Assembly (NCBI GenBank): GCA_011037195.1
Contig: JAAEAF010006777.1
Location: forward strand, 1 to 64,000
DNA length: 64,000 bases
Reading direction: 5' to 3'
Source of the DNA: Triatoma infestans
Lineage: Eukaryota > Arthropoda > Insecta > Hemiptera > Reduviidae
Shown here piece after piece: positions 55,620 to 64,000 of the stretch; within the stretch, counting starts at the first letter, position 1, and each line of letters starts with the position of its first letter. The position numbers were made by a program, and so were the translations under genes. The notes beneath the pieces were generated by a model. The model did no database searches. It saw only the letters and a list, made by a program, of their open reading frames with translations, and was not told the DNA's origin.

Positions 55620-56120
55620 ACTCGCACAATGTAAAGTCTCACTTTGGCATTAAGTTTCCAATCTTCAATATATGTAATATATTATGTGATTTCACTGTCA
55701 TGCATTCAAAATTTTGCTCGTATACGAACTCATCAACTTTCTCATACTGCATTATTCTCACAGTTCTAATTAACAGATTTTCTTCAAATTTGCAATTTTT
55801 CTAATATTGGTATATTAATAAGTGGTAGAACCATACATTAAATTTAATTATTATATCAATTGAATTAAAGGTTAGGCTTCCATCTAGATGCTTGGTAGTT
55901 CAATGTATGAATTCGTCCTCTCCTGGTGGAAGTAAAAGGAACTAAACGTTTAGTTCAAAAAATAGCAACTTTTAAGAAAATCTGTTAATTAGAACTGTGA
56001 GAATATGCAGTAAGGAAAAGTTGATGATTTGGTACACAAGTAAATTTTCAATGCATGGCAGTAAAAACATATTATATATTATGTATATTGAAGATTGGAA
56101 ACTGAATGCCAAACTATTGA
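55620..56120. repeat. Long inverted repeat, ~500 bp
   Basis: The segment from about 55630 to 55790 (TTTGGCATTAAGTTTCCAAT..., ending AATTAACAGATTTTCT) is mirrored at 55978-56118 (AGAAAATCTGTTAATTAG..., ending AACTGAATGCCAAA). The spacer is about 190 bp. Arms differ by several substitutions and small indels. No hammerhead-like core is visible; possibly a MITE. Confidence 0.8.
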
Positions 56121-57081
56121 AAAGAAAATTAGGCGTTTAGAGTATGAGTTTATGACAATGCCATAAATAGACGTAATGATGATGAGAGAATGGAATCAAA
56201 TATTAAATTGAAGTGACGCGTTGAGGAAACCTTAGCGCTAGTGTTCCTATAGAACCTCCCAAAAAAATCGATATTCCCAGGAAAATGTTTCAAATAAAAA
56301 TGAAAGGTATTTATTTATGTATGTAGATAAAGTAGTTGGAGCTGTTTTCAAGAAAATAAAGAAAAAAACTATTAAAAAAAAAAAATGCAGCAAAGTCACA
56401 CTTCTGGTTATGGATTTTTCCCGAAACCGTTATAGATGCGGTGGTTTGGAACCAAAACTGAATATTTGAATTAATTTTTTTTTTTTTTTTCTGGGCATAA
56501 ATAAATATACGTATACATATATTTATATTTTCAAAAGTCTATTAAAAGCATATTTCAGCAAACATTGTTGAAAAACTGGTTTTAATTAAAAATAAGATTG
56601 CCTTCTGCTTACCCAACCACCCTGAATTAAGAATTTAAACGGAAGTTCTATTTCTTTTTAGAAGTTAAACTGTGTAGAAGTACAAATCGGATTACAGTAT
56701 ATAATATGCTCATAATATATTTAAGTTCATTAAAGATTTATAAAACCGTCCATATAAATTTAGGGATTATCATTATATACAAGCATTTCTTTTTATTGTA
56801 TGAATAATTTATATACTTAATATTTGTGTTTTATTAGCATGATTATTAACAATTTTATTTTCTAAATGATTGATGATACAATGATTCTCAGAATGTTTTT
56901 TTTTTTCTTTTTGATTTACAATCTGTTAATCATATATCTATAGATTTTCGTGTATTGGTCAGTAATAGAATCTATAGATATAATCTTAGCAACTATTATT
57001 GAATTATCAACTATTAACTATTATTGAATTATCAAAAACAGCTGGTGTGTTACTGCAATTAACGAAATTGTAATTGACATA

Positions 57082-58407
57082 CGGGGCATGTCCAGTAAGT
57101 AAGTGTACTGAATTTTTGTAGGTTACAAAAATTTTTATTTGAACAAAAAAATTACCTGGTTACATTAGTACATATGTAAGCTATTTTTCGACATAGTCAC
57201 CATTCCTCTCAATGCAGGTGGTGAACCGGGGTATTAATTTTTTGATGCCTTCCTCGAAGTAGTTTCCCGCCAACCCCTTCGTCCACTTCTCCACCTCCCC
57301 CTTCACCTCCTCGTCGGTTGAAAACCTTTTTCCACCCATGTGCAGCTTCAGGGAGGTAAAGAGATAGTAATCTGAAGGTGCTAGGTCAGGGGAATGCGCG
57401 GGATGGTTCAGGACATCCCATTTAAACGAGGCAAGCAGTTCTTCGTGGCGTTGGCCGTGTGTGGTCTGGCATTGTCGTGCAGCAGGCAGACTCCCTTTGT
57501 CAGCACTCTCCTTTTGTTCTGAATCGCCCTCCGCAATTTTTTTAGGGTCTCCACAGTATCTTGCAGAGTTGATGTCTCCCCTTGAGGCATATATTCAATT
57601 AAAATTATGCCTTGACAGTCCCAAAACACGGATGCCATGATTTTCTTGGCTGAAATTGTGGTTTAAACTTTTTGGCGGAGGGTGAAGAGGTGTGACGCCA
57701 CTGTTGAGACTGCCTTTTGGTTTCAGGTGTGTAGTGTGCAACCCAAGTTTCATCTCCAGTAATGATGGAGCGGAGAAATTCATCTCCATGGAGTTTGTAG
57801 CGTCTCCAAAACTCTTGCCCGGCCTCCACTCGATTCAACTTGTGTTGGTCTGTCAGCTGTTTTGGGACCCACCTCGCGGACAGTTTCCGATATCCGAGGG
57901 TTTTGTGATGGTTTCGTGTAGCAGAGATCTGGAGATTTGTGGAAACATCGCAGAAAGTTCATCCACAGTCAATCTGCGATCGTCAAGGAGCGCATTTTCG
58001 ATTTTTTCCACAATTTCGTCAGTCACAATTGAAGGCTTTCCGCTCCTCTGATCATCATGCACAGCCATATGACCGTTTTTAAACTCGCGACACCACTTGA
58101 ACACACTCGTACGATTCATAGCTTTATCACCATTTGCAGTTTTTACCTCATTATAAACCTCAACCGGAGTTTTTCCCTTCCAAACGAGATAACGGATGAC
58201 GCCGCATATTTCACACTTGGCGGGAGATTGGATTGACATTTTTCACGAAACGTATTGTCGCGTCGACAGTTCTCAACGTACTGACCTGGAACCGGTCTCG
58301 TTGCGGAAGGGAGGAATCAGGCTACACGACAGTGTAGCCAACATATCGAAAACAAAATCCCTCCGGCCGTGAGAGCCTCAGTACACTTACTTACTGGACA
58401 TGCCTCG
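57082..58407 (-). mobile_element. Mariner transposon with 30-bp inverted ends
   Basis: Left end CGGGGCATGTCCAGTAAGTA (57082-57111) and right end (58378-58407) match as inverted repeats over 30 bp with one difference. Both are bounded by TA (57080-57081 and 58408-58409), the standard mariner target duplication. The transposase gene is on the minus strand. Confidence 0.95.
57181..58239 (-). pseudogene. Mariner transposase, frameshifted
   Basis: The DNA cut-and-paste enzyme of the element. From Met at 58239 the reading holds the N-terminal helix-turn-helix (ICGVIRYLVWKGKTPVEVYN, then SVFKWCREFKNG), the linker, GDETW (first catalytic Asp), HDNARPH (second) and SPDLAPSDYYLF (third Asp in PSD), then the C-terminus ERNGDYVEK and TAG at 57181. 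All three Asp of the D,D34D triad survive, but the frame changes three times (near 57845, 57620 and 57430), so the protein is not made. The family length (about 345 residues) is preserved. Confidence 0.93.
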
Positions 58408-58409
58408 TA

Positions 58410-58560
58410 TTTTCCTTAGACGTATAATTAACTAAATGTTTTGCTTTCATTTGTTTTAAATCAATAGAAGAGTCTAAACTTAATAAAATGATTTTTTTTT
58501 TCGAAGAAAACATAACCTCCTCCCCACCCTCCAATTCACAGTTAGTTTACCTAATTTTTA
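58410..58560. other. Spacer between mariner and repeat cluster
   Basis: Short AT-rich stretch; a T-run and a C-rich patch at 58515-58532 already resemble the repeat monomer. Confidence 0.4.
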
Positions 58561-59210
58561 AAAAATTCTTTGATAAAACTGTTCAGTTTAGAAACGTACT
58601 TCCGGTTAACCGAATTTTCTATAAACTCGAATTATTGGTTACATATTTAATTATAATTACAATTATTTAGATGATAGAATTGTGTAATAAACTGAAATTA
58701 TAGCACTTTAGAGGTTTTTGGTGGGAAAGGAAAGGTTATGTTTTCTTTGTAAAATGCCATTTTTACTTTTTTTAGTTCATTATACTATTCTATCATCTAC
58801 ATAATATTAATTACGACGAATGTGTGTAGCCAAAATTTTGAGTTTGAAGAAAATCCGATTAACCGGAAGTGCAATTTTACGTTGAATTAGTTTTTTTTTT
58901 CTTTTTCAGTTTTTTGCAACATTCGTCATAAAGACACTGTTTAAAACAGTTTTCCAAGAGAATTTATTTTTGAGAGTTTCTAAACGCAAAAAGATCCATC
59001 CATGCTTGCTCAAAAAAAATTTGAAGATGATTTAACATTTAATAAATAAGTCGTATTTATATAAGTTTGCCAATTTAACTGTATAAATTCCAGTAAGAGG
59101 AAAGTATTTGTGAGTGTTTCACATCAGAATTTTTTTTTTTTTACTTTCTCTTACTCTTGGTAATGAATAAATATTACAATCCTGCCGGATTTTCAAAAAT
59201 TGAGTATCTA
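58560..59210. repeat. Rearranged HINE-like fragments
   Basis: Pieces of the monomer in both orientations (TTCCGGTTAACCGAATTTTC; TTAACCGGAAGTGCAATTTT), then a new start ACTTTCTCTTACTCTTGGTA near 59148 with a (GT)n patch at 59270-59290. Similar to the chimera at 41618. Confidence 0.55.
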
Positions 59211-59453
59211 CCGGAAATTACATGTTTTGAGATCCGCTGAATAAGAAAAAAAATGTTTTAGCTGAATAGTTTGTGTGTGTGTGTGTGTGTTTTAATAATA
59301 TAACACGAAAGTTACGGCCAAAATCCATCAACCGGAAGTGCGACTTTGCTGATTTTTTTTTTGGAGGGGGTCTTCTGCGGGGAACAGTAACGTTTCCCCT
59401 ATAGAGCTCCCACTTCATCAAATATAATATATAGTTCTATCACTTTATGTATT

Positions 59454-59897
59454 GCCTGCAAGGGGTATCTGTTGCATGCAGTTACTTGGGAAGTAGCTAC
59501 CCCACGGATTACCACAGCTCAGTACTCTATGCACTTCGTGAAAACAGTACACAATACACTTAAACTACATATACACTCTACACTTTACAGACAAGGGCAA
59601 ACACAGTACACAAAGTAGTGTCTACGTCCCTAGTTAATTGGTCTAAGCCAAGTGAGAAGGAAGGGATTAATTACTCAGTGGTAGCGTACTGGACTAGCAA
59701 CGCGGAGGTCCAGGGTTCGAATCCAGCGTGCTGCCCTTAGATTTTTTTCTTCCTAGAAGCCTTTACAACTCACTTGTACGGTGATGGGCAGTGTTCTCTA
59801 TAGCATGGAGGCCGGCTGTACATTGGAAAAGGCTCCACAGGGGGTACAATAGATCTTTCAGGTCGCAGTGTGATATAATTCCCTACAACAATCTACC
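59454..59897 (+). mobile_element. tRNA-Ala-like SINE, second copy
   Basis: A box ACTCAGTGGTAGCG and B box GGTTCGAATCC at about 59667-59724, anticodon-loop sequence CTAGCAA (AGC, Ala), about 200 bp in front of the tRNA part and about 170 bp behind it, ending CCCTACAACAATCTAC. It matches the minus-strand SINE at 50134-50566 over its whole length. Confidence 0.8.
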
Positions 59898-60049
59898 ACT
59901 ACATCTACCACTTATATAAAAATTAATATACATTAGATACATTAGAAGATTTTTGGAATTTTCTCGGATACATTTATAAAGATTTCCTTTAAATTTGGTA
60001 TACTAATTGCACAGATATAAAAACGATTACTTTTATTTATAATATTAAA

Positions 60050-61045
60050 AACAAATCTGGTGTGAAACACTCACACAACTTTCTCTTACTCCACTTATCA
60101 AAATTATAATTGACAAATTTTATAGTTTGTGTACCAAATTAATTCAAATAAGACGAAAACTAAAAAACAGTTCAGTAAAAGCCCACTTCCGGTTAACTAA
60201 TTTTCTTGAAACTCTGAATTTTGGCCATCCATTTATTTCTAATTAATTTTGTTTGGATGATAGAATTGTATCATCAACTATGACCGCACTTAAGAGAAAA
60301 ACATAGCCCACCCCTCCCCTAAAAGTGCCATTAAATGAATTTTCCTAGAGAAATGTTTTAAATAAAAGTTGTAGCTCTTTGTATGAGTAGTTAAAATTTC
60401 AAGTTTACAGAAAATCGCCGCAGCCATTTTTGAGAAAATCGTGAAAAAATGAAAAAATCATTTAGTAAAGTGGTAAAGTAAACGCACTTCCGGTTATCCG
60501 ATTTTTATCAAACTCGGAATTTCAACAACATATTTAATTCTAATTAACATTATTTAGATGTTTGAATTTTTTAATAAACTGAAATAGCACTTCAGATGAA
60601 AACCTAACCCCACCTCTTTCCCATAAGTGCCCTTAAACGAATTTTCCCAGAGAAATGTTTCAAATAAAAGTTGTAGCTCTTTGTATGTGCAGTTGATATA
60701 CCATGTTTGAAGAAAATCGTTGGAGCCATTTTTGAAAAAATTGCAAAAAAGTAAAAAAACCTACAAGTAAAGTGGTACCCGGTTGAGGAATTTTGACAGG
60801 TGACCCACTGTCAGATGCCATGATGATACCTAGACGCAATATCAAGTTTCAACTTTCTACGGTTTTCCGTTTTTGAGCTATGCTGTTCACATACATACAC
60901 AGACACACACACACACACACAGACCATTTGCTAAAAACCACTTTTTTGGACTCAGGGGACCTCAAAACGAATATTTTCGGTGAAAACTCGATTCGAAAAT
61001 TTGACACGATTACAATACTTCCTCTTACTTAGGAGTAAGGGAAAG
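60050..61045 (-). mobile_element. HINE/DINE-1-like element, copy 5 (full)
   Basis: Begins TCTGGTGTGAAACACTCACA, ACTTTCTCTTACTCC, holds two full monomers, a (CA)n patch (60896-60920), TTTGACACGATTACAATACTT and the end hairpin CTTCCTCTTACTTAGGAGTA, GGGAAAGTA. About 1 kb, like copies 1 and 6. Confidence 0.8.
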
Positions 61046-61099
61046 TAATATAAGTAAGTATAATTGGTATGTAAAGTTTAAAGGCAATTAAAAGAAATT

Positions 61100-61380
61100 A
61101 ATTGTTAATTTCTAGTTTCGAGGAAATTGCAAAAACTGAAAAAAATTCATCTTCTTCCGGTCGGAAGTACCCAAGCAAAATGTCCAGTGTGAATCCTGAG
61201 ATTATTCTTCTTTTTGAGCTATACTGTGCACATCATATACCCCACACACACATAATATATAGAGATAGACCATTTTCTTAAAACAACAACTCTTTTTTTA
61301 CAGACTCAAAACGTCAATTTTCAGAGAAACTCTGACATGACCACAATCGTATCCTGTAAGAGAGAATGAAAAAAAAGGAA
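61100..61380 (-). repeat. Old HINE-like fragment
   Basis: Pieces of the repeat's hairpin side (TTCTTCCGGTCGGAAGTACC, GAGCTATACTGTGCACATCA, a CA-patch and TTTTCAGAGAAACTCTGACA). Diverged. Confidence 0.45.
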
Positions 61381-61744
61381 AGAAAATTTAATAACCAATA
61401 AATGATAACTCGGTAAATATTGTACGAAACATTGTTCTTTGTAACATCATAAAATGAGTACTTTGCGTTGAATGATACTTGACACATCTACGCTACAAGT
61501 ACCAAGTACTCTACAAAAAGCCAAGCGTTAAGGGTCCTCATTAACACCCATAAACAAAAGAATTCCAAGAAGTACTTTTCTCTTAGTTTGTTTCCCTTCA
61601 TGTCCAAAGGTCTTAACTTTACCGTAGTATTGTATTTCCCATTTAATTGTAAGATCAAAGTTCTTGGATATTTGGTGAATTTTACTGGCCTTCCAAGGAT
61701 TGTAATGATTTCTTAAAAAAAAAAAAATTATTTGATGTCTTAAG
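61381..61744. other. Spacer, nothing recognised
   Basis: No coding motif or repeat assigned; A-run at 61717-61729. Confidence 0.35.
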
Positions 61745-62756
61745 AAATTTTTACTTTCTCTTACTCCTAGTTAGAGGAAGTATTGTAATCGTGTCAAATT
61801 TTCGATATCGAGTTTTCACCGGAAATATCCGTTTTGAGGTCCTCTGAGTCCAAAACAGTGGTTTTTAGCAAATGGTCTGTGTGTGTGTGACCGTATGTAT
61901 GTATGTGAACAGCATAGCTCAAAAACGAAAAACCGTAGAAAGTTGAAACTTGATATTCCGTTTAAGTATCACCGTGGGATCTGACACTACGTTATCTGTA
62001 AAAATTTCTCAACCGGAAGTACCACTTTACTAGTTGGATTTTTTACTTTTTTGCGATTTTCTCAAAAATCGCTCCGACGATTTTCTTTAAACTTTAAACA
62101 TCAACCACACATACAAAGAGCTACAACTTTTATTAGAAACATTTCTACGGGAAAATGCATTGAAGGGCACTTTTGGGGGAGGGGTGGGGTTAGGTTTCCA
62201 TCTAAAGTGCTATTTCAGTTTATTAGACAATTCTGCCATCTAAATAATGTTAATTAGAATTAAATATGTTGTTGAAATTCCGAGTTTGAAAAAAATCGGA
62301 TAACCGGAAGTGCGTTTACTTTACCACTTTACTAAATGATTTATTCACTTTTTCGCAATTTTCTCAAAAATGGCTCTGACGATTTTTTTGAAACTTCGTA
62401 TATAAACTAAACATGCAAAGATCTACAACTTTTATCTAAAACATTTCTCTGGGAAATTTCTTTTAAGAGCACTTTTAGGGGAGGGGTGGGGTTAGATTTT
62501 CATCAAAGTGCTATCCTAGTTCATTATACAATTCTATCATCCAAACATAATTAGTTAGAAATAAATAGATGGCTGAAATTCCGAGTTTCAAGAAAATTAG
62601 TAAACCGGAAGTGCGCTTTTACTGAACAGTTTTTTTCAGTTTTCGACGAATTTCATTAAATTTGGTACACAAACTATAAAATTTGTCAATTATAATTTTG
62701 AGGAACTGGAGTAAGAGAAAGTTGTGTGAGTGTTTCACACCAGATTTTTTTTTTTT
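61745..62756 (+). mobile_element. HINE/DINE-1-like element, copy 6 (full)
   Basis: Cleanest plus-strand copy: ACTTTCTCTTACTCCTAGTT start, GTATTGTAATCGTGTC, GAGTTTTCACCGG, (TGTG)n/(TATG)n patch, two monomers, GGAGTAAGAGAAAGTTGTGT, then TTTCACACCAGATTTTTT and a T-run. Same length as copies 1 and 5. Confidence 0.8.
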
Positions 62757-62879
62757 TTTTTTTGACAGCGTACTCTAAATTTTCATCTGCCCAACTGTTT
62801 GTTTGTTTGAGTATCAAAAAAAAAAGAAAAAGAAAAAAAAAGTTCAATATATTCAAAATAGTGAGAGAATAAATCAAAA

Positions 62880-63215
62880 TTTAATTGTTGTATAGTTGGT
62901 TCCATAGAGCTGGAAAGTATCAGAGATATTTTCTGTGATAGCCTGCTTCTTTTGGTGGTCATCGACCAGTTTCGGGCGTTCGCCCATCATCAGGATGTTA
63001 TTGTCATCAAAACAGTGTGATAACATAGATTTGCCCAGAACAAATTTAGTTGATACACCAATTTTTAAATGTTTTTTGTTAAGGCCTAGCTAGGTTAAGA
63101 GGGATGATGGTAACTGTGTGGGAAAGAAAATGGAAACATCCAACACGTGGGTCACTGACTACCTAGTGGTGTATCAACTAAATTATCTATCGGAAAATAT
63201 CTCTGACAAAATTTA
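62880..63215. mobile_element. Fold-back element with hammerhead core, copy C
   Basis: Left part TTGGTTCCATAGAGCTGGAA, then GATATTTTCTGTGATAGCCT; right part TGGTGTATCAACTAAATT... ATCGGAAAATATCTCTGACA. The arms share TTAGTTGATACACCA and the terminal sequence but are unequal: the right arm lacks the ribozyme segment. It carries the best hammerhead core of the window. Confidence 0.75.
62957..63000 (-). ncRNA. Hammerhead ribozyme motif, consensus core
   Basis: Minus strand: CATC, then CTGATGA (62987-62993), stem II GGGCG/CGCCC, GAAA (62970-62973), C-TG-G, then GTC (62964-62966), GATGACC. The core is the exact CUGAUGA...GAAA...GUC consensus of a type I hammerhead. Stem I has at least four pairs (CATC/GATG) and stem III is two pairs with a two-base loop, as in the minimal hammerheads known from Penelope-like elements. 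Self-cleavage after the GUC is inferred. Confidence 0.65.
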
Positions 63216-63624
63216 ATTATTAACAATAGATTATTCTTACTCTTACCGCTATAAAAAAATCGTACGATCATATATCATCAATATTCAATAATGAAAAAAA
63301 TTCAATCTTCTCATGTTGCAGTTGATATAAATATATAATATTAACAATGTTTTTTGTTTTTTTTTAACTTGAATTTTTCATTCAGTTGCTCTAATAGGGT
63401 GGTGAAAAGGGTTTAACATCTAGAATAAGATTACTAGTAATCCAGAAGATAGCCGCTTTTACCAAAACCGGATAAACAGTGAAATCTAATATTTAATAGA
63501 TTTTCTCGAATAATGTCTCATATAAAAGTGACATACAGAAAGAAGGAAAAGATCCATTTGTATCTGCGGTCTTGGCAGCATTCCTATGTTTAAAGAAAAT
63601 TACTACAGCAAAAAAAAAAAAAAA

Positions 63625-64000
63625 AAAAAAAATCTGGTGTGAAACCCTCACACAACTTTCTCTCACTCCTGTTCTCAAAATTATAATTGACAAATCTTAT
63701 AGTTTGTATACCAAATTTAATGAAATTCGTCGAAAACTTAAAAAAAAAACAGGTCAATAAAAGCGCACTTCCGGTTTACTAATTTCCTTGTAACATGGAA
63801 TTTTGGCCATCTATTTATTTTCTAATTAATTTTGTCTGGATGATAGAATTGTATAATCAACTATGATACCACTTTAGAGGAAGCTGTAACCCCGCCCCTC
63901 CCCTAAAAGTGCACTTAAATGAATTTTCCCAGAGAAATATCAAAAAATAAAAGATGTAGATTTTTGCATTTTTAATTTATACACGAAGTTTCAAGAAAAT
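63625..64000 (-). mobile_element. HINE/DINE-1-like element, copy 7, cut by window end
   Basis: AATCTGGTGTGAAACCCTCA, ACTTTCTCTCACTCC, then the first monomer with ACTTCCGGTTTACT, GATGATAGAATTG and the C-rich patch. It continues beyond the window. Confidence 0.75.

Noticed and set aside
59640..59740. A real tRNA-Ala gene
   Set aside because: The boxes are there, but the acceptor and anticodon stems do not pair and the sequence is repeated inside a larger dispersed unit at 50134, so it is a SINE.

Overview
The window is AT-rich animal nuclear DNA, very probably from an insect. The evidence is an insect-type odorant receptor (7tm_6 family), a ZAD zinc-finger protein (an arthropod-enriched class), spliced genes with GT-AG introns, and dense LINE, mariner/Tc1 and SINE debris. 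A hemipteran is my guess from the general style of genes and repeats, but nothing here proves the order. There is no bacterial-style operon structure, so neighbouring genes need not be functionally linked.

Five protein-coding genes can be supported. (1) 1613-8876 (+): odorant receptor, five exons joined in frame to 447 residues. A second copy of its terminal exon lies 6 kb downstream at 14964. (2) 15657-18347 (-): transportin-1/karyopherin beta-2, 896 codons without an intron. (3) 20869-28932 (+): ZAD protein with one C-terminal C2H2 finger, five exons, 225 residues. (4) 38947-45273 (-): a Frizzled receptor, 3' exon with the seven-helix domain plus one CRD exon; its 5' exon(s) were not found. 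(5) 53376-54719 (+): CCDC61/VFL3 centriole protein, 447 codons, intronless.

The rest is mostly mobile DNA. At least four kinds of LINE remnant are present, including two copies of one RNase H-bearing LINE (6690-7645, 43480-44570). There is a nearly intact-ended but frameshifted mariner (57082-58407) and a decayed Tc1-like transposase (31050-31690). Two copies of a tRNA-Ala-like SINE are present, one with a clear 10-bp target duplication. A ~1-kb family repeated at least six times in 40-64 kb has internal ~300-bp monomers, a microsatellite, inverted subterminal motifs and an end hairpin, as in DINE-1/HINE (non-autonomous Helentron) elements.

The most interesting signal is a set of fold-back repeats (12.0-12.5, 30.5-30.8, 37.8-38.1, 50.6-50.8 and 62.9-63.2 kb) whose arms carry hammerhead-ribozyme-like cores. 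The 62.95-kb copy has the exact CTGATGA / GAAA / GTC core with stems I and II. I see this as a Penelope/retrozyme-like ribozyme family; cleavage activity is inference.
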